Assembly (NCBI GenBank): GCA_016926155.1
Contig: JAFGPC010000158.1
Span: 1 to 52,383 of the forward strand
DNA length: 52,383 bases
Direction of reading: 5' to 3'
Source of the DNA: Sedimentisphaerales bacterium
Lineage (GTDB): Bacteria; Planctomycetota; Phycisphaerae; Sedimentisphaerales; Anaerohalosphaeraceae
The position numbers and the translations under genes are program-made. How positions within the stretch are numbered: the first letter of the stretch is position 1; every line of letters begins with the position of its first letter. The notes beneath the pieces are model-generated. The model was not told where the DNA came from, made no database searches, and was given only the letters and a program-made list of their open reading frames with translations. Below are positions 34,235 through 43,231 of the stretch, piece after piece.

Positions 34235-34285
34235 ACATAACCTGCAAGCGAGCCTGTTATCCTGATCTCCGCTGCCCCGGAACGG

Positions 34286-35542
34286 TTATTCGCTGTTCTG
34301 GAGGGGTAATGCGACCGTAAACGTCGTCCCTTTACCGGTTTCAGTCTCGATCTGGATCGACCCGCCGTGTTGATCGATAACCTGCTTGGCGATAGCCATC
34401 CCCAAACCCGTCCCGAACTTGTTCTTGTCCGATTCAAACGGTGTGAAAATCTTCTCTTTCATCGCCTCGGTAATGCCCGGACCATTATCCGCCACACTTA
34501 ATCGCAAAGTCCGGTCATCCAGTTGGAACCAGGTTGAGACACGAACTTTTCCTCCCCGCTCCTGGACGGCGTCGATCGCATTGACAATTAGATTCAGTGC
34601 CATTTCATGAATCCGTTCGCCATCCATCCGGGCGGCAGGTATCTTCTTGCCCGTCTGGAGCGATAGCTTGACCTTGCATTTCTGTAACTGATAACGAAGC
34701 TGAGATTGAACGGTCTCAACGGCGCCCTGGATCACACGGTTAAAGTCACAATCCTCAATCTCCAGCCGCCGTTCTTTGCTATAATCCAGCATATCCAAAA
34801 CAAGCCGCTTCATCCGATCTACGTTCGGTTTCAGGATTTGCCAACTGCATTTGACCCGGTCAATCTGATTGGTCTGTAAACCATAATCCACCACCTCAGC
34901 CGCTCCCCCGATCATCTGCAAAACATTTTTCACAGAATGCGACAGCTTTAAAGTAGCCTTTCCCGCCATGGCAAGGCGTTCCATTTCCCGGGCGTTGCAT
35001 CGAGAGGCTTCCGCCGAGAATCGCAATCCGATCAACCTGGCGGCAAGAACCATCTGCCCTATCCATTCTTCACTCCAGACCGAATCCGAAACACTGTCCA
35101 GATACACCACTCCGAAACAATCCGAATCGTAAACGATGGGCGTACAGAACGCCTTGCGGACGTTAAATCGCTGAATCTGGGGATCCATGGCATAGTCTGA
35201 ATTATCCATGGCGTCGCGGAGCAGAAGAGGTTTGCCGTTTCGTATCACCTGGGAGACCAGGGCCTGGCTAAAGGTGGTCAGGTCGCCGGTATTACTGTCG
35301 CGATGAGCCGACAGGACACAATCCAACTCCGGCTGCGATGAGGTCAACAGGATATACCCATGATCGGCATCACTATAGGACCGAAGCTTCTCGGCAAGGC
35401 ACTGCCCGGACTGGGGAATGGATTCCCACTGAAAATTAAGATCCAGAATAAAATCCGGAAATGACCCAGTAAAAGCAGTGATCTGCCGGTTTTCATTTAT
35501 TGGAAAGGTTTGTCCATCCATTTCTGTCAGTTTACATCCCAA
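34286..35542 (-). CDS. GAF-domain sensor histidine kinase
   Basis: A cytoplasmic kinase of up to 418 residues (TTG 35542; ATG 35521 gives 411). Residues ~30-185 form a GAF sensor (Y-I-L-L-T-S, F-C-T-P-I-V-Y-D-S-D-C-F-G-V-V-Y-L-D-S), and the dimerisation helix carries the phospho-acceptor His in L-K-L-S-H-S-V-K-N-V-L. The HATPase domain has the N box (N-L-I-V-N-A-I-D-A-V), D-N-G-P-G-I and G-T-G-L-G-M-A-I. There is no transmembrane segment and no response regulator beside it, so it is an orphan sensor, perhaps for redox or a small ligand bound by GAF. Confidence 0.85.
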   Translation of the reverse strand: MGCKLTEMDGQTFPINENRQITAFTGSFPDFILDLNFQWESIPQSGQCLAEKLRSYSDADHGYILLTSSQPELDCVLSAHRDSNTGDLTTFSQALVSQVIRNGKPLLLRDAMDNSDYAMDPQIQRFNVRKAFCTPIVYDSDCFGVVYLDSVSDSVWSEEWIGQMVLAARLIGLRFSAEASRCNAREMERLAMAGKATLKLSHSVKNVLQMIGGAAEVVDYGLQTNQIDRVKCSWQILKPNVDRMKRLVLDMLDYSKERRLEIEDCDFNRVIQGAVETVQSQLRYQLQKCKVKLSLQTGKKIPAARMDGERIHEMALNLIVNAIDAVQERGGKVRVSTWFQLDDRTLRLSVADNGPGITEAMKEKIFTPFESDKNKFGTGLGMAIAKQVIDQHGGSIQIETETGKGTTFTVALPLQNSE

Positions 35543-35782
35543 GTTGATTGCGCACCGTTTTAAATCCCGTACTTAATACGTATCGATATTTTATTCCGTC
35601 GGCTTAATTGACAAATTACGGTAACAACGCTTTTCAAACACCCGGTACTATAAAGGCCGGCTATAATCCCCAATTTTCCCCCACAGAATTTGTACTTGGG
35701 GCCGAAAAAACGTCGAAAGTCACGTCAGTCACCGGACGATACATAAGGACAAGACGCCTAAGGCGTACGAGGTACGATAAAC

Positions 35783-36118
35783 ATGATCCAGTTGCGACAT
35801 AATAAGGGTGTTACATTAACAGAATTGTTGATCGTGATTGTATTGCTGGCTGTACTCGGGATGATCGCTGTTCCCCGCATATCTCGAAGCGCCCAGAACG
35901 CCAGGCAGAACACCTGTGACACCAACGTCAGTGTCGTCAACGCCGCCGTAGAAATGTACGCCCGAGAACATGACGGGCAATATCCCGCCGACACGAATGA
36001 TCTTACTCGGAAGGTCCTCAATAATTCGGAATACTTCCCCGAGGGGGTTCCCACCTGTCCCCTGGGAGGAACCTACCTGATGGACCCTGACACGCGACGG
36101 GTTATTTGCAGCCACTGA
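35783..36118 (+). CDS. type IV pilin-like / pseudopilin protein
   Basis: A 111-residue protein with a class III prepilin signal: N-K-G, cleavage, then V-T-L-T-E-L-L-I-V-I-V-L-L-A-V-L-G-M-I-A-V-P-R-I, with Glu at position +5. The short globular part (Y-P-A-D-T-N-D-L, P-T-C-P-L-G-G-T-Y) resembles GspG/ComGC-type major pseudopilins with their C-P-x-G-G-x-Y element. It would be cleaved by PilD and assembled into a type II secretion or type IV pilus-like fibre; no other pilus gene is adjacent. It lies 240 bases downstream of the divergent histidine kinase gene. Confidence 0.8.
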   Translation: MIQLRHNKGVTLTELLIVIVLLAVLGMIAVPRISRSAQNARQNTCDTNVSVVNAAVEMYAREHDGQYPADTNDLTRKVLNNSEYFPEGVPTCPLGGTYLMDPDTRRVICSH

Positions 36119-36443
36119 CTCTCAAATGACTTAATCCATTCCTGAAACATTGAACCTTACCCACATCGTCCGATATAATTGTATTGTCTATATGTAAGAA
36201 GACTACCATCAGACTCGGTTGCACCGATTTGAATCGAACCATCATATTAGAAGCTATGGCTAACACCATCAGGATTATGGCCAAGACTCCTGATTCGGCC
36301 CATTCCTGATACAGCCGTCGGCACATGCTTTGGAATATATGCCCTTCGGATAATCCGCTCCAATAGGACCAAACTCATGAAACGAAATCGTAAATATCTC
36401 GAAAAACAAAAGATTCAATCAGGGATTGGCCGGGATGCGCATG
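36119..36443. other. intergenic stretch after pilin gene
   Basis: About 325 bases with no confident gene. A 48-codon plus-strand frame from ATG 36377 to TAA 36523 is basic, lacks a ribosome site and runs across the terminator of the opposing sRNA candidate, so I do not call it. Nothing else recognised. Confidence 0.4.
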
Positions 36444-36479
36444 AAAAAAGCCAGATCCCCATACTAATCAGAATCTGGC
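36444..36479 (-). terminator. intrinsic terminator of minus-strand sRNA candidate
   Basis: On the minus strand GCCAGAT (36479-36473) pairs with ATCTGGC (36456-36450), a 16-base loop between, followed by six T (plus-strand A-run 36444-36449). Confidence 0.7.
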
Positions 36480-36594
36480 TTCGGAGGAGGGTGATGAAAA
36501 GCCTGAATAATTGCAGTCAGTAAATACCCCTCTTCGTTTTTATATATTGTACTTAGTATATCGTACTGACGCCACCCATACTTTAACCAAAGTT
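36444..36594 (-). ncRNA. candidate small RNA, ~150 nt
   Basis: A minus-strand RNA defined by a promoter (36630-36601) and an intrinsic terminator (36479-36444). Its 5' end can form ACTTT-GGTT-AAAGT; farther on CTGA ... TCAG pair; directly before the terminator stem is the unpaired tract TCACCCTCCTCCGA, complementary to Shine-Dalgarno sequences. That layout (structured 5' part, C-rich single-stranded seed, terminator) is like trans-acting sRNAs that block ribosome sites. It has no open frame with a ribosome site. It is not a family I recognise, and lies 190 bases upstream of panB on the other strand. Confidence 0.55.
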
Positions 36595-36600
36595 TTGAGA

Positions 36601-36630
36601 ATAATAGAAGTTTTTTTTCGGACTAGTCAA
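36601..36630 (-). promoter_or_regulatory. putative promoter of the minus-strand sRNA
   Basis: Read on the minus strand: TTGACT (36630-36625), 18-base A-rich spacer, TATTAT (36606-36601). Start expected near 36594. No protein gene lies downstream on this strand until the terminator 115 bases later. Confidence 0.55.
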
Positions 36631-36782
36631 GCGATTTCCAAAAATATTCTAATTTTTCCTACGAAAATAACACGCATAAGGTTTTCGTGGCCCGGTATCT
36701 CGAAAAAAATCTTCTTGAACAATGGCTCTTCCTGCCATACGCTATGGCGATTAATACATTGTAGAAAGGGGCGAAAGTCCTT

Positions 36783-37640
36783 ATGTCAAAAAAGGTTACA
36801 ATTTATGATCTCGTAGAGGCCAAACGGGAAAACCGGAAAATCACAGCCGTAAGTTGCTATGATTACACTACCGCTCGCCTTGTGGCCGAGGCGGGATTGG
36901 AAATGATTCTGGTTGGGGATTCTGCCGCCCAGATTATACTGGGACACGACTCCACTCTACCTGTCACAATGGATTTCATGACTACAATAACCGCAGCGGT
37001 AGCTCGGGCCGCACCAAACGTATATCTGGTGGGAGATATGCCATTTTTATCCTATCACACAGGGATTCATGAAGCTGTGCGAAATGCAGGAAGGTTTATT
37101 CAGCAGGGCGGCGCCCAGATGATTAAAATTGAAGTCACAGAAGCGCAACTTGATGTCGTTAAAGCAGTTAGCGATTCTGGAATGGCAGTCATGGCCCACA
37201 TTGGAATCCGGCCTCAATCCATCACCAAGCTGGGTAAACTCAAGGCCGAAGGCACAACGGCGGAATTGGCTTATGACCTGATCTGCCTGGCAGATAAAAT
37301 GGTTCGGGCCGGTGCAAGTGCCCTGCTCATCGAAGGCACCGCCCGCGAAGTAGCCCGGCTTATCACTGAACGGTCCCCTGTCCCCGTAATCAGTTGTGGT
37401 TCCGGCCCGGACTGCGATGGGCAAATCCTGATTATCAATGATATCCTGGGGCTCTCTATCGGCGTAACTCCAAAATTTTCAAAGAGTTATACCAATCTTT
37501 CCGAATCGATTACCCGCTCCCTTCTTACCTATGTTGACGAAATCCGATCCGGCCGTTTTCCCGATGACGACCATTGTTATCATGTCAAAGCCGGTCAACT
37601 CGACAAATTGGAGCAAATGCTTCGAACGATTGGCGGATAA
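36783..37640 (+). CDS. panB: 3-methyl-2-oxobutanoate hydroxymethyltransferase
   Basis: A 285-residue ketopantoate hydroxymethyltransferase, first step of pantothenate (vitamin B5) synthesis, transferring hydroxymethyl from methylene-THF to ketoisovalerate. Family landmarks: V-S-C-Y-D-Y-T-T-A, L-V-G-D-S-A-A (metal Asp), V-G-D-M-P-F-L-S-Y (second Asp), I-K-I-E at the fourth strand, H-I-G-I-R-P-Q-S-I and V-I-S-C-G-S-G-P-D-C-D-G-Q-I-L-I-I-N-D. Here I-S-C-G-S-G replaces the usual I-G-I-G-A-G but the fold is intact. GGGG lies ~11 bases before the ATG. panC is not in the window. Confidence 0.93.
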   Translation: MSKKVTIYDLVEAKRENRKITAVSCYDYTTARLVAEAGLEMILVGDSAAQIILGHDSTLPVTMDFMTTITAAVARAAPNVYLVGDMPFLSYHTGIHEAVRNAGRFIQQGGAQMIKIEVTEAQLDVVKAVSDSGMAVMAHIGIRPQSITKLGKLKAEGTTAELAYDLICLADKMVRAGASALLIEGTAREVARLITERSPVPVISCGSGPDCDGQILIINDILGLSIGVTPKFSKSYTNLSESITRSLLTYVDEIRSGRFPDDDHCYHVKAGQLDKLEQMLRTIGG

Positions 37641-37885
37641 TGGCCTAAAAAACTTGGATTTTATTCGAAAATTGCCCCTCTTTTTCACAGAGACATGTGA
37701 TTTACTCCCAGATAGAAAGGGGGATTTGACCTTTTCCAATATTGGAATGAATGAATGGATCATCCGATTTATAGTAAACACAACAACTCCGGTGGTCTTT
37801 GGACCGATACAAAGACTGGTAAATGGGATACGAGAGCATGACTGGGAATCCAACACCGACAACCTCGCGGGCCGCAGGAAGACAG

Positions 37886-38974
37886 ATGAGACCGGCCTTG
37901 TTCGTGGATACGGCCACAACCAACCGCTATGCTCATTCCCTGCGCCGATTGATGGTGGGATTTGCTTCGGAGGGGTGCCAGCCGGCTCTGATCTGTCCAC
38001 CCGGATATGAAGCCGGTTCGGTACTGGGACCCTCTGTAGAGGTGATCCCGTATCCATTATTTAAAATTCCTCTGTTCTACTGGCGAAATAAACTCATCCT
38101 CCTCGAACGACTGGCCGCATTCAAACCGACGGTTTTACATTGTTTTGCCCCTTCCCGCGCCGGATTGACTCGCAAACTGGCAATAGAATTGGGATTGCCA
38201 TATGTCCTAACGTTTCATTCCCAACCGAACAGTCTTTGCAAACCTTCCGTATCTGCCTCTCATTGCGCCGCACTGGTCGCTTCTTCAACACCTATCGGAG
38301 ATCGATTGCGGAAATTATATCGCCTTATGGCCGACAGCGTCATGCAAGTCAACATAGGCACCTTTGTGGATGATCATTGTGCCTGCTTCAACGAACCGGA
38401 CCGAATCACCAGTCTGGTCCTGGTACAATCCCTTGATCGGATCAATGATTTTGAGCCCTTACTGAATGCCCTGCGCCATTTGATGCTTGACGGTCGTGAA
38501 TTTGTCATGGCTATCATGGGAAGAGGACGTGCGGACCGTCGTCTTCATCAGCGAATCAAGGAACTCGGCTTGAACGAGCTCGTGACCGTTGTAGGTCCGA
38601 TGCGTCCTTTGCGAAATATCCTGGCCGGAGCCGATATCTTTGTCCAGCTTCAGCCCGTGACCGACGCCTTTACCAATGTACTCGACGCCATGAGTGTCGG
38701 AATGGCCATCGCTTCCTGTCGACAAGGAACCGAGGGTATTCTGACCGAGAATAAGACCGCCCTGTTCTTCGATCCGCACGACGAATTGAGCCTGTATGCG
38801 ACCTTGCAGAAGTTGCTGGACGAAAGAGAAAATACCAGGCGGATTGCCCTGGCATCACAAGAGTATATTCGACGAGAACACTCCGTCAGTCGAATGGTCG
38901 AGGAACTGATTGCCGTTTACAGCATGGCACAAGACTGGTTTAAAAAATCCGTCGAATCCCCCGAACCGGAATAA
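37886..38974 (+). CDS. glycosyltransferase (group 1, GT4-like)
   Basis: A ~362-residue GT-B transferase. The N-terminal domain has V-L-H-C-F-A-P-S-R-A-G and P-Y-V-L-T-F-H-S-Q. The C-terminal domain holds V-M-A-I-M-G-R-G-R-A-D, V-T-V-V-G-P-M-R-P-L-R-N-I-L-A-G-A-D-I-F-V-Q-L and the E-x7-E-like patch around M-S-V-G-M-A-I-A-S-C-R-Q-G-T-E-G. Donor sugar unknown. The start is unsure: ATG 37886 has AGGAAG 6 bases upstream; the frame is open back to 37823 with an ATG at 37838. It starts ~245 bases after panB; that spacer carries no gene I can support. Confidence 0.8.
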   Translation: MRPALFVDTATTNRYAHSLRRLMVGFASEGCQPALICPPGYEAGSVLGPSVEVIPYPLFKIPLFYWRNKLILLERLAAFKPTVLHCFAPSRAGLTRKLAIELGLPYVLTFHSQPNSLCKPSVSASHCAALVASSTPIGDRLRKLYRLMADSVMQVNIGTFVDDHCACFNEPDRITSLVLVQSLDRINDFEPLLNALRHLMLDGREFVMAIMGRGRADRRLHQRIKELGLNELVTVVGPMRPLRNILAGADIFVQLQPVTDAFTNVLDAMSVGMAIASCRQGTEGILTENKTALFFDPHDELSLYATLQKLLDERENTRRIALASQEYIRREHSVSRMVEELIAVYSMAQDWFKKSVESPEPE

Positions 38975-38995
38975 TACACCCGATGCCGGGTGTAT
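38974..38995. other. intergenic hairpin between convergent genes
   Basis: Perfect 9-bp inverted repeat ATACACCCG / CGGGTGTAT with a 4-base loop, placed exactly between the stop of the glycosyltransferase gene and the end of dapA. No T-run on either side, so it may be a Rho-assisted or mRNA 3'-stabilising structure. Confidence 0.6.
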
Positions 38996-39010
38996 GTCAA
39001 AATATCTCCC

Positions 39011-39886
39011 CTATGTCAACAGACCGTAATCCGTCAATGTTTTGCGCAACTGGGTGTTTTTTACTTCATCCAGTGGCGTCAGCGGCAGACGCAACTCATC
39101 GGAGGCCATATCCAGCATTGCCATCGCCGATTTGATCGGGATCGGATTGGTTGCCAGGCTGAGCAGGTTTTTAGCCAATGCAAACAGCTTGCGATGCCAG
39201 CGGCGGGCACTGACAAAATCACCTTCCAGAATCAAATCCGTCATGGCCTTGACATCGGCAGGCACGATATTGGCCACGACGCTGATCACACCCTTGGCTC
39301 CGATGGACGCCAGCGGCAACGTCAGGGAATCATCCCCGGACAGAATCGTGATATCACAACGCATGGCGATCTCGCTGGCCTGATCCATACTTCCGGTCGC
39401 CTCCTTGACCGCGACGATGTTCTCGATTTCGTTGAGCCGGGCGATGGTTTCCGGCATCAGGCCCGACCCCCCGCATCGGCCGGGAATATTGTACAGCACC
39501 AGGGGAATATCCACTTCTTCGGCAATCGCCTTGAAATGTTCGTAAAAACCTTCCTGAGTGGGTTTGTTGTAATACGGCGCCACCTGCAGCGAGCCGTCGG
39601 CGCCGACCTTTTTCGCGGCCGCCGTTAATTCGATTGCCTCGGCAGTGCTGTTGGAACCGGTCCCGGCAATGACCGGGATCTGACCATTGGCCGATCGCAC
39701 AACCCATTCAATCACACGTTTATGCTCCTCATGTGTCAAGGTCGGCGATTCACCCGTCGTTCCCACCGGGACAAGCGCATCGGTGCCGCTTTCGATATGA
39801 AACTCTACCAACTCGTCCAGCGTTTCATAATTCACCTCGCCGTCGTGAAACGGCGTGATCAACGCCACCATACTGCCACTGAACAT
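39011..39886 (-). CDS. dapA: 4-hydroxy-tetrahydrodipicolinate synthase
   Basis: A 291-residue class I aldolase condensing pyruvate and aspartate semialdehyde in lysine/diaminopimelate synthesis. Markers are [10 protein letters not shown] (substrate loop), [17 protein letters not shown] (catalytic Tyr), and V-K-E-A-T-G with the Schiff-base Lys. The start at 39886 has GGGAG ~7 bases upstream and gives the usual [13 protein letters not shown]. It lies 22 bases downstream of pdxJ and is probably co-transcribed. Confidence 0.93.
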   Translation of the reverse strand: MFSGSMVALITPFHDGEVNYETLDELVEFHIESGTDALVPVGTTGESPTLTHEEHKRVIEWVVRSANGQIPVIAGTGSNSTAEAIELTAAAKKVGADGSLQVAPYYNKPTQEGFYEHFKAIAEEVDIPLVLYNIPGRCGGSGLMPETIARLNEIENIVAVKEATGSMDQASEIAMRCDITILSGDDSLTLPLASIGAKGVISVVANIVPADVKAMTDLILEGDFVSARRWHRKLFALAKNLLSLATNPIPIKSAMAMLDMASDELRLPLTPLDEVKNTQLRKTLTDYGLLT

Positions 39887-39908
39887 TGCATTCTCCCAAG
39901 AAAAGGGG

Positions 39909-40643
39909 TCAGACACCTTTTTTACTGAATTGCTCGATCAGCCGAATCATCTCTTCGGTCGCCCGCCGCATCCCGACAAGCACCGCCCGCGAGACAATAC
40001 TGTGACCGATGTTGAACTCACACAGTCCCTCAATACTCGCTACCGGAGCGATATTACGATAGGTCAGTCCATGTCCGGCATGTACAATCAATCCCGCACT
40101 GATCCCCGTATCACGCGCGTCGGCCAACGCATTTAAACACTGTTCCATGACCGTATCCTTTTTCGCATTGGCGTATGCCCCGGTATGCAGTTCCACCGCA
40201 TCACAGCCGGTTTCGGCCGAGGCCAGAATCTGCTCGGTATCGGGGGTGATAAACGTGCTGACTAGAATGCCTTTCTTGTGCATCCGTTTGACCACCTGTG
40301 CCAGTCGTTGTTTATGCTTGACACAGTCCAGGCCGCCCTCCGTGGTCAGTTCCTGTCGCCGTTCGGGTACGAGCGTAACCTGATCGGGCACAATCCGCTC
40401 GGCTATCCGCACAATAGGCTCGGCCAGACCCATCTCCAGATTGAACTTAGACGCGACGGTCTGCTTGAGCACCTCCACATCGCGGTCGCTGATATGCCTC
40501 CGGTCCTGACGCAGGTGCACCGTGATCCCGTTGGCCCCGGCCAGCTCGCACTGCACGGCGGCCCAGACCGGATCCGGCTCATCGGTCCGACGGGCCTGAC
40601 GGATCGTCGCCACATGATCGATATTGACATTCAATACGGCCAT
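39909..40643 (-). CDS. pdxJ: pyridoxine 5'-phosphate synthase
   Basis: A 244-residue PdxJ, joining deoxyxylulose 5-phosphate and aminoacetone phosphate into pyridoxine phosphate. Diagnostic segments: [55 protein letters not shown] and [10 protein letters not shown]. Length is normal. It is upstream of dapA in a two-gene minus-strand operon. Confidence 0.95.
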   Translation of the reverse strand: MAVLNVNIDHVATIRQARRTDEPDPVWAAVQCELAGANGITVHLRQDRRHISDRDVEVLKQTVASKFNLEMGLAEPIVRIAERIVPDQVTLVPERRQELTTEGGLDCVKHKQRLAQVVKRMHKKGILVSTFITPDTEQILASAETGCDAVELHTGAYANAKKDTVMEQCLNALADARDTGISAGLIVHAGHGLTYRNIAPVASIEGLCEFNIGHSIVSRAVLVGMRRATEEMIRLIEQFSKKGV

Positions 40644-40752
40644 ATACTCGCCTCTAAAATCCGCAAATCAAACGGATTATAAGCCAAAACCGCTATCTGG
40701 CAAGGATTATCTCTTCAACGAATCTCCTCCGGAAGGAATAGCGTTCTAATAC

Positions 40753-40789
40753 AAAAAAACGACGAAGCCGATTTCAACTTCGTCGTTTT
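40753..40789 (-). terminator. intrinsic terminator of the prepilin-like gene
   Basis: ACGACGAAG / CTTCGTCGT stem with a 10-base loop, flanked by an A-run (40753-40759) and T-run, so it can stop both directions; minus strand has the longer T-run (7) and the adjacent minus-strand gene end. Confidence 0.88.
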
Positions 40790-40860
40790 CTTTGGTTCAG
40801 CTTTTCCAAATCTGTTACGATCTTGTTGATGTCAACAGTCAGAATGTTCCGAATGTTTGG

Positions 40861-41697
40861 TTACTCAGTATACGGTTTTGTCGCGGAAAACTTGTTCCGC
40901 AAGGGCCAGGCCAGACGAAAGTTACCCGAGATTTCCCCCCAGGTTGTTTCCATCTTGTTATAAGGATCCACTACATCCGCATGCCCATCAACAAAAACCG
41001 CGTTCCCTAAACCTTCATTTTTACGTTCGACCGGAGTAAAGTGATATGTTGCAATATGATCTCCTAGCCCTGTACTATCCTGGGGATGTCGGGTGAAAAA
41101 GCAGGTATCGTTCAATACCCACCGATTTACACTCTCTGGCGGAACTAACCAGATTGTCTCTTCCACCCAGACCAGTACATTGGCCGGATCGACCACCTCC
41201 GATTCCCGAAGAACCGCCAGGGGTTGTCCATTGCTTTTCATCCTTCCCAAGAATACATTCTGGCTGTAGGCATATTGTGGCTCAATCGGAATACTGGAAT
41301 CATGTCCGGGATGGTCAGGACCGTATACCATAGCAAATTTTTTGAAGGTCGGACACATGCTGGTTTCTTGTGTTTCCAGGTAGGACCAGACCGGACCGGC
41401 ATACTCAGGATTTAAATCTGGGCTGATTCTTCTGTCATGCCATTGGCAACTGACGGGGATACCCGATGATCTTCCATCATACACACTCCAGGAACATTCG
41501 GGATATTTATCTTCGTTGTCCGCCGTGTATAATTTCATAGCCATTCCATAAGACTTGAGTCCCGATTTGCACTTGAGGTACCACATCTGCTCCTTAGCTT
41601 TCCGTAAGGCTGGGGTCATTATTGCCAGCAGAATTCCGATAATCGCGATGACCACTAATAGTTCAATCAGGGTAAAGGCTCTTTTTCTTACATCCAT
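40861..41697 (-). CDS. exported prepilin-type N-methylation protein (DUF1559-like)
   Basis: A 278-residue protein with the planctomycete prepilin-type leader: R-K-R-A, cleavage, F-T-L-I-E-L-L-V-V-I-A-I-I-G-I-L-L-A-I-M-T-P-A-L, Glu +5. The secreted part has Cys pairs, the F-V-D-G-H-A-D-V motif near its end, and the general look of the type II secretion pseudopilin proteins that are multi-copy in this phylum. ATG 41697 was chosen because GGGAGGT is ~9 bases upstream; the frame runs on to 41991 but without homology or a ribosome site. Role: surface or matrix fibre subunits, function unknown. Confidence 0.85.
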   Translation of the reverse strand: MDVRKRAFTLIELLVVIAIIGILLAIMTPALRKAKEQMWYLKCKSGLKSYGMAMKLYTADNEDKYPECSWSVYDGRSSGIPVSCQWHDRRISPDLNPEYAGPVWSYLETQETSMCPTFKKFAMVYGPDHPGHDSSIPIEPQYAYSQNVFLGRMKSNGQPLAVLRESEVVDPANVLVWVEETIWLVPPESVNRWVLNDTCFFTRHPQDSTGLGDHIATYHFTPVERKNEGLGNAVFVDGHADVVDPYNKMETTWGEISGNFRLAWPLRNKFSATKPYTE

Positions 41698-42035
41698 CGT
41701 TTGGCTACCTCCCATAAAACATTTCGTTCTGGGTGTTCGTACCAAGGGACTGTTCTCTGGAAATGAATGCAGATCAACTCCACAACCATCCTGCTTGGCC
41801 TGTCTCCCCCCAGACCAATCGCGTATGAACCATCGCCCTGAATCACTCTCACCCACAGTCTTTCCCAAGGCCCTATAATTGACCTGTTTTTGATTATACA
41901 AAAACGCCGACCACCCGTCAACCCCGAATCCGGCAGGTCCGGAAAAACTTCCCGAGTAAAGAAGCGCCTCCGATCCTGTCCCCTGCAGCATGGGAATCGT
42001 ACATGTAGGGACCAGAAGTACTTAAGAGGGTTTCA

Positions 42036-42149
42036 TGATAACCTTGATATTCTTGATAACCAGGCGAAAAACCAAGATTATCATGAAGCTTTTTGATAAC
42101 CTTGATAATCTGCATTTTTGCTCTGAATATCAAGGTTATCAGGTTATCA
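42036..42149. repeat. 9-bp iteron-like array (TGATAACCT units, two orientations)
   Basis: Nine units of TGATAACCT or a near variant. Forward at 42036, 42045 and 42054 (contiguous, period 9) and at 42094 and 42103 (contiguous); reverse at 42075-42083, 42124-42132, 42133-42141 and 42141-42149. The outer clusters form a large inverted repeat (CATGATAACC ... GGTTATCATG). The 538-base spacer 41698-42235 in which it lies, between the prepilin-like gene and the anti-sigma gene, holds no other gene I can support. Confidence 0.8.
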
Positions 42150-42235
42150 TGGTATTTTCCCCGACCGGCATGCCTTGTCAGCGCGCCCGGCATGAAAAGG
42201 AACGCATTTCAGAAGTGACAATTGACTGATTACTC

Positions 42236-43231
42236 TTACAGTCGCCGGATGGTGATTACCAGCGACACATTCGGCTCATCAGCGTCTGCCCGTCCCTGTT
42301 GTCGGAGGTACCTGGAAGGACCGACCAGAGCAGGCATCACCGGCTCCAGAGGGGAATTCGGACGGGATTGAGGACCGGGCAAAAGCATGGATTTTTCCAG
42401 CAAATTGGCCCGGGCGTATCGCTCGGCGGCCCACATTCGCTGTTGATCGCTCGGTTGATTCAGGATCGTGATGACCTGCGCGACCGTTACATCCTCAACG
42501 ACCGCCGCCCGTGTGGCGTCCGGCCCGTGGACGGTCAACGTCGCCTGTTCACATCGCACCCAAATGCCTCGCAATTCCTCCAGCAATCCAGCCACCTGTT
42601 CGGCTGTTCCGCGGATCGGATAAATCATCGCGTTGTCTTCCATATGAGGCGGCGCCGAGGTATCCCGCAGGCCGTTGCGAAAGATCGCCTGGGGTAGTTG
42701 ATTCTGCATATCCGCGGCGGCCTGGGTAGACAGTTCCAGTGAACCGCTGAATGCCATATAGATCGGATTGGCGGGTGGTATTTCGTTCCCTCCGTTGGCG
42801 GGATCAACAGGAGATGGATGTGTCGTTTTGTTATTTACCGCCCACGGCATTGGAATGGAGACCGGTCCCAGGATCTGCCAGAGCACGACCGCCAGCACAC
42901 CCAGCGGCAGCAGCATGGCCGCTATCGCCAGGATCCGTCTTGTAAACAACTGCCGGGCGCCGGCCGAGGTGCCGGTGATCTTGGGATACTCATCCAGGAT
43001 GAACCGCCGCTCCAGATTCGCCAGAATGTCCTGGGCCATAGTGGCCGGCGCCTTTTCCACGGGTAACGCCCCCAGCAGGTCTCGCTGCCGCTGCAGGGCC
43101 TTAAACCGGGCGGCGATTTCCGGATCATGCCGAATCATCCGCTTGAGCTCGTTGCTCGGTCGGTCGGATAATTGCCCGTCCAGGTAGGCACTGAGCATCT
43201 CATCCAGATTGGGCGTTTTTTCCCTGCTCAT
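42236..43231 (-). CDS. transmembrane anti-sigma factor
   Basis: A 331-residue protein. The N-terminal ~75 residues (L-D-E-M-L-S-A-Y-L-D-G-Q-L-S, R-M-I-R-H-D-P-E-I-A-A-R-F-K-A-L-Q) match the anti-sigma N-terminal domain without a zinc motif. A transmembrane helix follows at ~98-118 (I-L-A-I-A-A-M-L-L-P-L-G-V-L-A-V-V-L-W). The remaining ~210 residues are periplasmic and unfamiliar. The ATG overlaps the sigma gene's TGA by 4 bases, so the two proteins are made in step. It would hold the ECF sigma at the membrane until the periplasmic domain senses something, presumably envelope or carbohydrate cues. Confidence 0.85.
   Translation of the reverse strand: MSREKTPNLDEMLSAYLDGQLSDRPSNELKRMIRHDPEIAARFKALQRQRDLLGALPVEKAPATMAQDILANLERRFILDEYPKITGTSAGARQLFTRRILAIAAMLLPLGVLAVVLWQILGPVSIPMPWAVNNKTTHPSPVDPANGGNEIPPANPIYMAFSGSLELSTQAAADMQNQLPQAIFRNGLRDTSAPPHMEDNAMIYPIRGTAEQVAGLLEELRGIWVRCEQATLTVHGPDATRAAVVEDVTVAQVITILNQPSDQQRMWAAERYARANLLEKSMLLPGPQSRPNSPLEPVMPALVGPSRYLRQQGRADADEPNVSLVITIRRL

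Noticed and set aside
36215-36260. tRNA-like T-loop (GGTTCGATTCAAATC on the minus strand)
   Set aside because: The flanking T-stem does not pair and there is no acceptor stem or anticodon arm.
36377-36523. 48-codon plus-strand frame, basic peptide, with an internal GGAGGAGGGTGATG that could start a 9-residue leader peptide
   Set aside because: The full frame has no ribosome site, and the SD-like tract is exactly the complement of the opposing sRNA's pyrimidine seed and spans its terminator. The minus-strand promoter plus terminator explain the region better.
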